NCBI GenBank assembly: GCA_945643635.1
Contig: CALZFC010000134.1
Coordinates: 102,501-166,500 of the forward strand
Source: Allodiplogaster sudhausi
Lineage: Eukaryota; Nematoda; Chromadorea; Rhabditida; Diplogasteridae
Direction of reading: 5' to 3'
DNA: 64,000 nt
The notes below the pieces were generated by a model. The model was not told where the DNA came from. It saw nothing but the letters and a program-made list of their open reading frames with translations, and did not search any database. Below, in pieces: positions 1 through 10,249 of the stretch (position 1 is the stretch's first letter; the number at the start of each line of letters is the position of its first letter). A program made the position numbers and the translations under genes.

Positions 1-1163
1 CTCATTCCGACTTCTGCCTCATCAAACTTCTTCTTTGCTTCGTTTACTTTCCTGAGAACATCCGCAAAGCCCTCTTCCTCCTTCTTCAGTCGCTCGGACG
101 TCACTTCGTATGTCTACAACCAATTTGCTTCGGAACACCCCCTTCACTTGGAATACACTGCTGTGACTAACAACGATAGCCTTTCTCTTGCGAACAGCGT
201 ATATCTTGGAACGATGGGCTTCTTTCTTCTTGTAATTCTCAACTCTTGGCTCGAGAGTCGTCATCTCTCCTTGAACAGTAGCCAACTTCTTCTTGTTGTC
301 TGCAGCAAAAGTCTCCGCATTCTGCTCTGCTTTCTGTCGCCGTTCCAATTCCTCGTGCATTTCCAGTAAAGCAGGATTCCCAGCCTCAAAATCACCACTC
401 CGTAAAAAAAATTATTGCAAACTCAAAGAATTCGATAGGTAACAAAGTACATTTTCAGTATTCTTGAGCAGTTCTTCAGGCTTCTGCTCAGAGAAGCTTT
501 TGACTTTGTCCTGCGCGAGAAAAGTGCACGGATTGTCAATCTGCGAATAAACAATACTTTAGGCAAATGAACTTCTTGTTTTGAAGAAATAAAGAATAGC
601 AACCTGAATGTTGTAAGCTGCAATCTCATCCCGCAACACTTTAACGGCTACTTTGCCATCGTTCAAGAAGTATGCAACTGAATTCGGTCTCTTCATGACA
701 ACCTTCACCCGCTGATCTCCCTTCACTCGGTCCCGGCTACAAATTGGAAAGAGCTAAGCAGTTCATTAAATGAAAAAGGGCGATGAAATGAAATAACAAA
801 AGTGCGTACATGGTTAGCTCAACGAATCCACTGTCTTTCTGGTGCTTGATGTAATCAGAGAAACGGTCAGAGCGGCCAAGCACTTTGGGGGAGCCTCCAA
901 CTGCCAGGCAAATACCGCAGATGATACTGCTCTTCCCAGAACCATTCGAGCCAATGATCACGTTGAGACGGGGGCCAGGCGAGCAGACCGCCGAGTCATA
1001 TGTCCTCAACCACGACTCCTTCCAAAAGACACCGCTATAGTAAACAAATCACTCACAAGAAGTTCTTGAAAACAATACGTATGATTGAACCGTCCGGATA
1101 CTCATTGTATTTGCCAAATGTACTCGTGGTTCCTCCACCACTCTCGTCTTCGTCATCAGCCAT
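1..1163 (-). CDS. SMC5: SMC5, structural maintenance of chromosomes 5 (N-terminal part, runs off the window)
   Basis: SMC5 is the ATPase arm of the SMC5/6 complex in DNA repair and replication-fork stability in the nucleus. At least six exons are visible. The first (ATG at 1161-1163) encodes an acidic start and the strand IIRIVFKNFL. A roughly 51-base intron then joins in frame to TYDSAVCSPGPRLN and the Walker A loop GSNGSGKSS (about 925-960). Next come a segment ending AAYNIQ (about 603-735), then IDNPCTFLAQDKVKSFSEQ (about 450-538), the family's conserved AALNIQ..N.C.FLPQDKV block. The two last exons (about 170-385 and 1-115) are Glu/Lys-rich coiled coil. The hinge and C-terminal head lie beyond base 1. 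Identity rests on the order and spacing of these SMC5-specific blocks. Start choice: first ATG before the conserved beta strand, with no good upstream alternative. Confidence 0.93.
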
Positions 1164-1514
1164 CTTGTAAATAGATGGCTCACTCACACGAAAAGATAAA
1201 AGTGATGAAAATGACGTATTCCGGATAACCGAAACCATCTACCGCGCGCTCAAGGAAAATATTTATTCAATTTGAATATTCTGGTGTGTACGAGATTTCT
1301 TATCAACCGGAGTACCAATAAGGCGGTCCAAGTATGTGTATATACATAAATCTCAGCATAAATCTCAATCCTGACATAATTTTCCTTCATATTTTATTCA
1401 TTCTAGATGAAGGTTATTTAAAAAATATATATATATATGACATGCAAAAACGACAGTGAACCAGTAGTGAGATACAAGTATGAATTAAGGATTTTCAACA
1501 ATGAATACGCAAGA
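1164..1514. other. Intergenic spacer between SMC5 and the secreted-protein gene
   Basis: About 350 bases separate the stop of the upstream minus-strand gene (1515) from the SMC5 start. The stretch is AT-rich, with a TA dinucleotide run near 1426-1438. It must hold the SMC5 promoter and the 3'UTR of the secreted gene. I see no further gene or structured element. Confidence 0.5.
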
Positions 1515-2287
1515 TTATTCCTTGGTTGGCTGAGCAAATTGTTGTGGGCCAACGATGAAGATGAGTGGCCGAATTGGCTGAGGAGCAGGGGCAGGGACTC
1601 TATAAGCATTATAAGCGCCGTAAGCACCGGCGGGAGCCTGGTAGAAGGGGAGAGGAGCGAAGGAGGGGAGGGGGGCGGGGGTGATGCCACCCGAGATGTC
1701 GTGCACGTAAGTGGGTAGGCGAAGACGCTCGCGACGCACGATTCGGTACGGCTCATTCGCATTCGCCTTGCTCAGGTCAAAGGCTTGCGACAGGATGGGA
1801 CGGCCACCCAACTGGAGAAAAGTAAGAGATAGGGGAGAGAGAGGAGCGATAAAGATAGAGGGGCAGATACAGGAATGGGGCAAATCAAGAGAAAGTAAGC
1901 ATTCTGTAATATTGGCAATGTAAAGAAAGAAAGAAAAGAACCTCCGTGACAGTCTGCGAAAGCGGACCATTATGAAGAGTGGACCGGAGGGGGTCATCAA
2001 GGGCATCCAATTGGTCAGGACTCAGGGCATCGAATACACTCAATTCAGCAACAGTGACCGTCTCGGCCGAATTCGCAGCCGGAGCTGGTCCTTCCTGCAA
2101 TTAAAACTGCCAGGTAACCAAAGAGGAAATAAAAGAAGAGTTAGAATAGTGCGAGAAGCTGCAGAGACGGTCGACTCACCAGATCAGCAATTGCCCTGCA
2201 AAGAAGAGATCATTGGAAGAGAAGCGAGAAGTTGTTGGCTTACCAGCAAAGGGAGACTGAAATGAGAATGAGACTACGGAGATCCAT
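1515..2287 (-). CDS. Small secreted Ala/Pro/Tyr-rich protein, unrecognised (169 aa, 4 exons)
   Basis: I do not recognise this family. Four exons join in frame: ATG at 2285-2287, a 16-base microexon near 2170-2190, an exon at about 1943-2095 and a last exon from about 1811 to TAA at 1515-1517. The protein starts with a clear signal peptide (MDLRSLILISVSLCWAIA). An acidic Ser/Ala/Asp region follows, then a basic stretch RIVRRERLRLP and a Pro/Ala/Tyr-rich tail with GAYGAYNAYRVPAPAPQP. Low-complexity Ala-Tyr-Pro tails of this kind occur in cuticle and other extracellular-matrix proteins, but no chitin-binding consensus is visible, so a cuticular role is only inference. A TATA box upstream, rare in this window, fits a tissue-restricted, strongly transcribed gene. 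It is divergently paired with another secreted-protein gene starting at 2932. Confidence 0.75.
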
Positions 2288-2346
2288 GGCAGACTTCTTC
2301 TGTAGATCTGAATGAGCCAGCAGAGACAGCTCTCCGTCATCCCTTG

Positions 2347-2354
2347 CTTATATA
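2347..2354 (-). promoter_or_regulatory. TATA box for the small secreted protein
   Basis: The minus strand reads TATATAAG here, about 60 bases upstream of the ATG at 2287. A start site some 30 bases downstream would leave a 5' leader of roughly 30 bases. Spacing and sequence fit a core promoter; the start site itself is not visible. Confidence 0.6.
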
Positions 2355-2589
2355 CTCTGTTCTCTATCAGCAACCCCCGACCTCGATCATGAGTAGAACA
2401 GTGAAGCTGGCAAGTTCCGTGACAGATTGACCTTATGATAAGTGCTTTCCAGAGGCCGTTTTCCTCTTAGCACCGTGCTCTCTCCGTCCAATACTTGCTC
2501 AATCTTCATCTCATTTTCTCTTCCCTCTCTTCTCTACAGACGGAACAATCTGCTGGAAGGTCAATTATGATCTGGAACGACTAAACGAC

Positions 2590-2634
2590 ACCGAAGAGGA
2601 TAAATCCCCACAAGGCGGATTTATCCTCTTCGGT
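2590..2634. repeat. Perfect inverted repeat (18-bp stem, 9-base loop)
   Basis: Arm 2590-2607 (accgaagaggataaatcc) is the exact reverse complement of 2617-2634, with a 9-base loop. It sits in the divergent spacer between two secreted-protein genes. It could be a structured regulatory site, a small RNA hairpin or the remnant of a short mobile element; nothing in the sequence decides this. Confidence 0.8.
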
Positions 2635-2805
2635 GGATATTGAATTCGATATTTATTTTTAACTTTTAATTCGATATTTTATATGATGGATATTTTTTAA
2701 TACTTTTCTTTGATGTGGAAATGTACAAAAGCAGCCGACAATGACGAGAGGCAGAATAATGCTTTGGGAATAGCAAATGGTGAGGGAGGAAAGTGAGATT
2801 GCCCA

Positions 2806-2809
2806 TGGC

Positions 2810-2863
<54 letters not shown>

Positions 2864-2886
2864 AATGGGAGAGGGAGAGAGAGAGA
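2806..2886. repeat. GA microsatellite
   Basis: Near-perfect GA dinucleotide run interrupted by a few other bases. It lies upstream of the plus-strand signal-peptide exon at 2932. Confidence 0.9.
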
Positions 2887-2931
2887 GTGGTATTAGCCAG
2901 AGGGGTGGACCGCTGGTCAGTTCTCGCGGCA

Positions 2932-5900
2932 ATGCCACGAGCATGGCTGCTTCTTTGCTCTCTTTCAATACTTCCCCTTGTCATCGGTGACGGGAGAGGG
3001 GCTCTTTCACTTCGACTGAGATCTCAGGTGCCTTTTCTTATCTATTTGTCATTGCATATACCTGCATGATACTGATGTATACATATTTTCTACTTACATG
3101 CACCAATTTACTTTTTGCCCACTAACAACAGAGATGACTTTTACAGGAAATGGTAAGAATAGACAATGGTGACTATGGTGTCCCCAGTATTTAAAAAGTA
3201 TGTATTTGGATCATTTCAAACTGTTGCGCCATCTTTTTGCAATCAAGGTGGAGAGCTAAAATCCTTTCTTTCAAAAGAAGGAAGTCTCTCTCTCTCTCCT
3301 TTTCTTTTTCTTTTTCTCCTTCTTTCTCTCGCCCTCTTTCTCCCTCCTTTTCTCTTCCTTTTTCTCCTTCTTTCTCTCTCGCGCTCTTTCTCTCTCTCTC
3401 TCTATATCTTTCTCTCTCTCTCTATCTATCTCCATCTCTCTCTCTTTCTCGCTTTATTTCTGTCTGTCTTGCTTGTTCCCTTGCGCAATGTTAATGGCTC
3501 TCCGTTCAACAGCGCACTGTCTCATCCCAACCCATTCAGCAGGTTCAGGCCGGAAAATGAACAGGAGAGATAAAGACAATGATCTCAATTATCGTAAAAG
3601 TCTATGCTTCGTTTATCGAATCGCCTCTGATTTCTTGACTTATTTTATTTATTGCTATGCTCCTTACAATGAAAATTTTTTTAGAGAGTCGAAAAGATGG
3701 AAGATGAAGTGAAGTTCGTTGACGAGGGCGCATTCTCTTCTCCACCTTCCACTACTCGGGACCCAATTGAACGAAGCGGAGAGGAGTCGAAGGGAGATGT
3801 TAGCAGACTTCTCCATGTTGGTTCAAGCTGCATAGGACAGGGATCAATTCCTGCTTTTGGGCTTCAGTACAATGAATCTGATTACCATTATGTTTTATTT
3901 GTCTGTTTGGTTGAGGAGAACTGTCTTAATATATTTCAGCCCTTCCGCTACGAAGACAAGAAAGAGCAGTCAGCGGAGGAGGGGCTGAACAAGCTGCTCA
4001 GGGAGTACGAGCAACTGCGGAGAGAAGTTGAACTCCTCGAGAAGCATCTCTCCGACTCGCCGGCAGACACTCGTCGGAGCGGAGTCCTCGACTCCGACTC
4101 CGAGTCCGTCCTCGTGCCCAATGATCCTCCTGCCCCACCACTCCGTCCCTCTTCCCCTCCTGCCCCTCCTCTCGCTCCGCCCACGATTGCCCCACTTCCT
4201 GAAGAATCTGAAACTTCGTCATTTTCTTCATCTCGATCAATTCGGGCGAAGAAGCGAAAACTGCGCAAGAATAGAGTTCAGCTTGAGCAAAATCCGAATG
4301 AATGGGGAGACGACGAACTCTTTCAAGCTATTCAGCGGGGACAGGTTCTCACTTTCTCAATACTTAGTACAGTAAAGCATTCCGCATACAAGTAGAAAGA
4401 TAGGGAGGGAGTGAAGGAGAGATAGATGAAAAGAGAGAGCGAGAGAAGAAAGAGAGATATGTAGACAGTGAAAGAGTGTTATGCTTTACGTAATTAAGGT
4501 GTACATCCTGAAAGAGAAGCGTGAAGATGGCTACCACCTGGAGGAGTACGGAGGAGGCCGGAGCATTTCAGTGGATCGGCTGAAGGAGTCGGAGTCAGTG
4601 CAGAAGAAGAATCGAAGGGGAAAGAGGAGAAGGAGAAGACGGCTGCACACTCAGTCCTCAGCCACAGCCGCCCGTCCTTCCCTCCCCTCTCGACCTGAGG
4701 CAGTTGCCCTTCCCTTAGCGAGGAATCCTCTGCCACCCTCTCTCCCCCTCGAACCACTTCCAGACTCCTCTGCAGCTGGCAGTGGTCTCCTCAACCCTCA
4801 GGACAACCAGCCCACTTCTTCTCCCCCTCATGTCTCTTCACTTCCCACTCTTTCTTCTACTCCATCTCCTTCTCTGCCTCTCTCTCTCTCTCCGTCCTCC
4901 TCTTCTCTTGCCCCACTTACAGTAGCTGAGGTGGACTTCCTGGCCCAGATGCGAGCCCTCTTCCCAGAAGACACTGCATTGGAAACAAAGTTCAACGACT
5001 ACCGCCTTCGCTTCTCCGGTGCCTCTTCCACAGCGAAGCCTCCACTCGCCTCTTCAGTAGACCCCCTGGAGTCGCGAATCGGGGGATCTCCAGAAGTTTC
5101 GCCGTCTTCCAGGCGGAAAGTCTTCATTGACGGACGCGGTCAGATCGTGGATGTGCAAGGAAGGGGCGGATCTGTTTCGTCTTCTCTGGTCTCCCTCCCC
5201 CTCTCCAATGAGTCTTCCTTTCCCTCTCTGCTCTCCACTCCCTCTCCTCTCTCTCCTCGTTCTCCTCTCTCTCCTCTCTCTCATTCCCTTATCCCCCACC
5301 CCACTCCTCCTGCCTTCCACTCTGGTCTCTTGCTCATCCCGCCGAAGCCACAACCAAATGTCCCCTTCTTCTTGTCTTCTCTTCCACCTTCGTCGTCTCA
5401 ACCTCAATCTCCACATCCCACCACTGCCTCTCCAATCGTCCTCAATCTAACTTCACCATCACCTTCTCCCTCTCCTCCCACCCCTGCTCCTGTCTCTTTC
5501 CGTCCCGGTGTTATCTCCAGCACAACGGGTGAAAGTGCTGAAGAGGAGGAGCCAGCCGTGGTGTCGATCGCGGAGATGATCAACAAGTTGGAGCAGGAGA
5601 TGGAGTCATCGCCGACTCGCTCTCCACCTGCACCCTCTCCTTACAGTTCCAATCCTCCTCCTTCCTCTCCTCCAGTCACTCCCGTTCTTCCTCCGATCCC
5701 CCAACTGCCATCTGCATCTTTCCACATAAACTTCCACCAACCTCCTCGGGAGAACTTTTATCTATTACCAAGAGAAGAAGTGACAGCGGAATCAACCACC
5801 TCTTTTCCTCCTCCTACAACAACCTCTTCATCCACAACAACCACGTCCTCCCCTCTTCTATCCACTCCCAGCTTCGCCGAAATCCTCGACTCCGCCCCAG

Positions 5901-6445
5901 TTTTCGAGCGTTACTCGACCTGGGAAGTGCCAGCCAGCGTCGGAAGGGCGTTGTTTGGTGAAAGAGAGGAGTCCTCAGATGACAACTCGACCAGTCCCTC
6001 GAACTCCTCCCTCTTCTCTCCCTTCTCTTCCATCTTCGACTCTCCTCCGACCAGTTCTTTCATTCTCGTCGATCCTAAACGGAATCCATCGGACCCGCCA
6101 CTCGTCGTGCAGCTTCCCTACTCTCCTCCAGGACCTCTTCCTCCATTCAATCCTCGCCAGCTGAACTCGCAGTACTATTCCCAGTATTCTCAACCCTCGT
6201 ACCCCTACGCCTATCCCCCGTATCAGGGATACCGCGGCTACAGCCCCTACGGCCTATCCCCCAGTGGTTATCCTGACCAACCCACAAGTCGTGACCCTCT
6301 CTCGGCCTACTTCTCCGATGATCCATTGACCACCAAAGCACCATCTCCTGATGATCCCCCCACTTCCAGCCCTCCTCGGGTTATTTCTCCTCAGGAAGCC
6401 GCTGCACTCCTCGCACAATTCTACAGTAACCCACAACATCGGTAG
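2932..6445 (+). CDS. Large secreted Ser/Pro-rich protein with an N-terminal coiled coil, unrecognised (about 859 aa)
   Basis: I do not recognise this protein. The model has four exons: 2932-3027, 3685-3816, 3940-4344 and 4499-6445, all joining in phase 0. The first encodes a signal-peptide-like start (MPRAWLLLCSLSILPLVIG). The second and third give an acidic segment and a heptad-like coiled coil (EGLNKLLREYEQLRREVELL), then a Pro-rich stretch and a basic patch RAKKRKLRKNR. The last exon is very rich in Ser, Pro and Thr and ends in a Tyr/Pro/Gly segment (YPPYQGYRGYSPYG) before TAG. The signal peptide, low complexity and Tyr-Pro-Gly tail suggest an extracellular or cuticular protein, but the basic patches would also fit a nuclear one if exon 1 does not belong. 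The link between exon 1 and exon 2, across an intron with a CT repeat, is the weakest point; exons 2-4 are firmer. Confidence 0.65.
3283..3470. repeat. CT-rich simple repeat in an intron
   Basis: Imperfect CT/CTTT tract in the first intron of the Ser/Pro-rich secreted protein, pyrimidine on the sense strand. Confidence 0.9.
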
Positions 6446-7200
6446 CTCCGTGTATAGAGCGATGCTGAAGCTTGTTAACTGTCGTTTGCATATTTTTTCG
6501 TTGCGTTTCCAATAGTGCAAATATTGAGATGATCTTGAGTGGAAACTCGCCCCACGTGCAGTGCTTTTCAGTTTTCTCACTTTATTCTCATTATCTGGCT
6601 TGAAAAGCCCTGCGACTAAACTCATAATAAATATTTAATTATGTCAAAATCACAATGGAGTTTGCAACTTCTAAAAGGAGTAGAATATTAAACTGGGAGG
6701 CGTGAGCGGGAGAACAGAAAGAGAGGGTGAAAAGGCGAAGGTGGAGAACAAGGGGAGAGAGAGAGAGAGGGAGCGAGAGAAAGTGAATGAGCGAGAGAAC
6801 AAGGGAGGATAACAAGCTAATACAAAAAGGGCAGAATAAGGTAATAGGAGGAAGGGAAGGAAAAGCTGAGCAGCAAAGCGAACAATGTGACAGGAAAAGG
6901 GCAGAAAACTTGCAAAACAACATATGAGAGATAACGGGGAAAAGATGCAGCGGGCTTGAAAAGGGGGAGGAAAACACAAAAGGAGGGTGAGAGAGAAAGC
7001 GAGATAGTGAGATGCAGGGAAAAAAGAATAAAAGAGTGCATTAGCAGAAAGTGTCAGAGATGATAGGATGAGGAGGAGAAGATGAGGGATAAACCGGGCA
7101 GATTTGTTGCAAGGAGAAAGCTAATCAAGCAAGAATGCAACGAAAAGACTATTGCTTGGTGTAAGTGGAAGAGGATGGCAAGCAACAACTGCAGGGGGCA
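6446..7200. other. Convergent spacer with 3' ends and GA-rich DNA
   Basis: Two genes converge here. The left part is the 3'UTR of the Ser/Pro-rich secreted protein up to its AATAAA at 6626. The rest is purine-rich (GA-type) sequence leading to the WASHC3 stop. I found no gene; long open frames on the minus strand here are simple-repeat artefacts. Confidence 0.5.
6626..6631 (+). terminator. Polyadenylation signal AATAAA (Ser/Pro-rich secreted protein)
   Basis: AATAAA occurs 181 bases after the stop codon at 6445, a normal 3'UTR length. Confidence 0.5.
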
Positions 7201-7348
7201 TTACGTTGCATCCGAGTAGGAACTGGCAGAATCCTCCGAATCGGACAACTCTTTCTCGACCGGACGGATGGTTGGAAGAGCTGGAGATGCTTGCGCTGTC
7301 GGCTGGCTACATATATACAAAGGTACGGAGAAACGGAGAGGGGAAAGG

Positions 7349-7383
<35 letters not shown>

Positions 7384-7765
7384 GAGACTATGAGACAGAG
7401 TTTATTTGAGTGAGAGACAAAGACATACGGAGCTGAATTTACTGACTCAAGCATGGAAGGGTCGACTCCTTCCGAGAGCATCTTCTGCTTGACGGCAGCT
7501 TCAGGCACGCCCTAGAGAAAAGGAAACAAGTTCCACTCATTAAGGAGGGAAACAGTCAACAATCACCAGAAAGAAATAGGAAGACACAACTACCATTTTG
7601 AGCATTTTGAAGTACTTGGAATACATGGGATCGTCAGCCAGGGAAGGGCGAAGAGTGGACTCGCTCTCTGCTACATCCTCCGGGGAGGGCGAGGCAGAAG
7701 TCTCGGCATGCAATCAAAGGGAAATATCACTAATATACAGCGAAACCAATCTATAAACAGTGTGG

Positions 7766-7796
<31 letters not shown>

Positions 7797-7818
7797 CCGA
7801 GAGAGACAGAGAGAGTAA

Positions 7819-7865
<47 letters not shown>

Positions 7866-8303
7866 CCGAAATAGATGAAGGAGAGGCACGAGAATGCGAG
7901 ACGGGCGGCTCTACGTGAAGGGGAGCACCAGAATCACAAAGAACTGGAGCGGCTTGCTTTTGTGCCTCGTCTACAGTAATCTGCGACAACTGAAAGGCCG
8001 CATGATTTGGCTCGAACGCCAATGATAGATGTAATGAACCTTTGTCTCCAGCAATGACAATTTGATGTCAACCTTGTCGAGAGTCCTTTCCATCTTCAGA
8101 AGGACTTCTTCATTGTAGATGGCAGTCTGAAAAGGATCCTATCCTGCACTTCAAAGAACGATCACACCATTCTTCCTGAGCAGTTTTGTGCTGACCTCGT
8201 TAAGCCATCTTGTCATTTTGATGAGAACGGCATTTGTAAATGCAATCAGTCGCCTGGCTGGCACGGGTCGCATCTCAAAGAACTCTTCTCCTTTTCCATC
8301 ATT

Positions 8304-8335
<32 letters not shown>

Positions 8336-8411
8336 ATTCCCTCTTCTCGACCTCTCCTACCTCATCAAGGCTCACATCCGGCTTAATGAAGCTGAGGTCC
8401 GGCTGCGCCAT
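7201..8411 (-). CDS. WASHC3: WASH complex subunit 3 (CCDC53)
   Basis: WASHC3 is the small coiled-coil subunit of the endosomal WASH complex, which drives Arp2/3 actin assembly on sorting endosomes. Seven exons can be joined in frame: 8361-8411, 8196-8282, about 8042-8129, about 7866-7990, about 7595-7705, about 7443-7512 and a last exon ending at TAA 7201-7203. They give about 208 residues (human about 194). The N-terminal helix (ARRLIAFTNAVLIKMTRWLN) and coiled coil (TLDKVDIKLSLLETK) match the family. The most telling block is DDPMYSKYFKMLKM joined to GVPEAAVKQKMLSEGVDP, the conserved DPRY.RYLKM..GVP...I..KM..EG.DP signature. The acidic Ser-rich end (ELSDSEDSASSYSD) also matches. Introns 4 and 6 contain GA/CT repeats. 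It lies 270 bases downstream of BORCS5 on the same strand. Confidence 0.9.
7764..7873. repeat. GA microsatellite in WASHC3 intron
   Basis: GA-type repeat on the plus strand, so CT in the WASHC3 transcript. It begins directly at the splice donor after the exon ending SPSSIS. Confidence 0.9.
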
Positions 8412-8681
8412 CTAATCTTACGTTTAGCTATACTTCATCTTAACACTAGGATAAAGTATGGCAAATATTACAAGAATGCGGAAGATAACGCTGCGGTACA
8501 CCACTCTGTACAAATGGAGCAAAAAATTTTTTTATAATCATACGGGACAAGCAAATGAAAACAAAAATGGTTCATAAATGCAATTTTTAACTAAAATAAA
8601 GTCATATAATAACAGTACCTGAATAAAATAAGTTATACTGAGGAAGAAACTGAGTGCGATGAGCAGAATACACAGTAAACG

Positions 8682-9416
8682 TTATTTGATGTCGACAACT
8701 CGAATCTCTTCTATGGGAGGAAGCTTCCGAGGGGAGGACCTAGCAGAGGAATGATTTGGTCGATGAGAGGGAGTGGAAGAAGAAGAGACTGAGGCAGAGG
8801 AAGAAGAGGAGGGAGCGGGGGTTTGGTCTAGGATGTGAGAGAGGTCGAGGGGAGGAACTCGTTGAGAAGGCTCGAGGAGATCGTTCGTGCTCTTGGCCAA
8901 GGGGACCAGCTCCTCCAACGACAACTGGATGTTCATGACTTGCTCGTTGAGCAGCTTGACCTTCTGCAGAGCCAATACGATCCTCTCCATCTGCTTCTGT
9001 CTCTGCTCTAACTTCTCTTGCACACTCACAGCCCGTGTCTCCACGGTCTTGATGAGAGTGGCAATGTTCGCTTGCTTGGTAGCAACCGACTTGGCGCAGA
9101 GATTCAGATGATTCGAGAGACGCAGACAGAGCTGAAGAACTGGGCGATGGTTGATTCCTCGCTGCTCAGCCACGGGCTCGCGTCGGCCGATGGCATGGCG
9201 GAGGATCGGCAAGAAGCGGGGCATCTCTTGCAGCTTCTTCAGGTTCTCGTCCTGGCTGGGGTCCTCTGCCGGCACTCCGCCTGCCTCCTTCACAATTACG
9301 ATGCCTTTGGAGCGAGTGGAGGAGCGGGAAGAGAAGAAGGAGAAAGAAGAAGGGGCCGTGGAAGAAGAAGAGGAAGGAGAAGGGGCTAAGGGTGCACGCG
9401 AAGATTCGTTGCCCAT
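8682..9416 (-). CDS. BORCS5: BORC complex subunit 5 (myrlysin)
   Basis: BORCS5 is a BORC subunit that tethers the complex to lysosomes and, through Arl8 and kinesin, moves them outward. The gene is a single exon of 244 codons (TAA at 8682-8684). The start is set by the N-terminal MGNESS, an N-myristoylation signal as in the vertebrate protein (MGSEQS); the in-frame ATG ten codons upstream would bury it. Family blocks are KGIVIVKE, NLKKLQEMPRFLPIL and VLQLCLRLSNHLNLCAKSVA, followed by a helical region. The Ser/Pro-rich tail makes it longer than human (about 196). A splice acceptor-like TTGCAG ends 18 bases before the ATG. It sits between an unknown 84-residue gene (154 bases upstream) and WASHC3 (270 bases downstream), all on the minus strand. 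Confidence 0.88.
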   Translation of the reverse strand: MGNESSRAPLAPSPSSSSSTAPSSFSFFSSRSSTRSKGIVIVKEAGGVPAEDPSQDENLKKLQEMPRFLPILRHAIGRREPVAEQRGINHRPVLQLCLRLSNHLNLCAKSVATKQANIATLIKTVETRAVSVQEKLEQRQKQMERIVLALQKVKLLNEQVMNIQLSLEELVPLAKSTNDLLEPSQRVPPLDLSHILDQTPAPSSSSSASVSSSSTPSHRPNHSSARSSPRKLPPIEEIRVVDIK

Positions 9417-9499
9417 GGATGGGAGAGGAGATATCTGCAATGGCACGATGTCTCAAAGTACCAAATTGACAAAAATTCTACTATCTATCTGAACTATTC

Positions 9500-9500
9500 G

Positions 9501-9534
<34 letters not shown>

Positions 9535-9542
9535 GAGTGAGT
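9500..9542. repeat. GA microsatellite
   Basis: GA run in the short spacer between the unknown 84-residue gene and BORCS5. Confidence 0.85.
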
Positions 9543-9570
9543 GTAATTAGTGAGCTGACATTTAGCTGTA

Positions 9571-9936
9571 TCAATTGGTTCGAGGCTGCGCTGGCCGAGA
9601 TGGCCGTCCACTGATCTCGATGCGGTCAATGCCCCCGTCCAGCCAGCGACGCTCCAACTCTGCTGCCGACTCGTGCTTCACTGTTGGCACTGCCTCCGCC
9701 TCGGGGTCAGGCACGTGGCGACGGGGAATCTCCACGTTCTCCTGATTGTGAGTGGGAAACGGAGAGAGGGAGGGAGAACAGAGAAATCGAGAATTAGAAG
9801 GCATACAAATAAAGCTTAGTTAACTGAGTTACAACACAAGAAAGAGACTGACACTGGGCAGGATGTGGAATCTCCACTCCTTGTCGTGTAGAGCAGAACG
9901 AGTGTCTAGAGAAGCGAGAGTGGGGATGCTGCCCAT
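9571..9936 (-). CDS. Unrecognised small protein (84 aa, 2 exons)
   Basis: I do not recognise this protein. Exon 1 runs 9936-9853 (donor GTCAGT) and exon 2 9741-9571, ending in TGA. The product starts MGSIPTLASLDTRSALHDKE and continues with HILPSENVEIPRRHVPDPE, then the helix-like HESAAELERRWLDGGIDRI and a short Arg/Pro tail. There is no signal peptide or membrane segment. The open frame continues upstream of the chosen ATG to an acceptor-like TTTCAG at 9994-9999, so a longer N-terminus is possible. The AATAAA of GNPNAT1 lies only about a dozen bases before that acceptor. A small mitochondrial or complex-subunit role would fit the size, but nothing in the sequence supports a specific one. Confidence 0.6.
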
Positions 9937-10006
9937 GTCATCTGCGCCCTTCCTTCTTTCCCCAGTCACAAACACAACCCTAGAAGCTTCGTCCTGAAAC
10001 TAAATC

Positions 10007-10012
10007 TTTATT
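10007..10012 (-). terminator. Polyadenylation signal AATAAA (GNPNAT1)
   Basis: The minus strand reads AATAAA about 240 bases after the GNPNAT1 stop (10250). It is followed within about 15 bases by a TTTCAG acceptor for the next gene. Confidence 0.55.
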
Positions 10013-10249
10013 TCAACCTAATACAAATATGCGAAATACAAAGATTATGCGCACTGACAAAACGCGTAAAGACGCGATTGAAAAAGACGGAAGGTACAAT
10101 GAATGCCCGATATATCAACCGCGGATTATGCAGAATTACAAGTTGAAAGGTATTTGAGGAATGCTAGAAAGTGTGAATATGCATGGGAATGAAAGGATTC
10201 GGTGGAATGAACTTGAGCTTTGGGACAGGGGAGAGGAGGCACTGAAAAG

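Larger units (their letters stand above)
2288..2931. other. Divergent promoter region between two secreted-protein genes
   Basis: This 644-base spacer lies between start codons facing opposite ways. It holds the TATA box of the minus-strand gene, a perfect 18-bp hairpin at 2590-2634, and a GA microsatellite directly before the plus-strand signal-peptide exon. No other coding signal was found. Confidence 0.5.

Noticed and set aside
1515..2287. Chitin-binding (Rebers-Riddiford) cuticle protein
   Set aside because: The Ala-Tyr-Pro tail is suggestive but the consensus is absent.
8682..9446. Longer BORCS5 start at 9446
   Set aside because: It would place ten residues before MGNESS and destroy the expected N-myristoylation signal; an acceptor-like site lies between the two ATGs.
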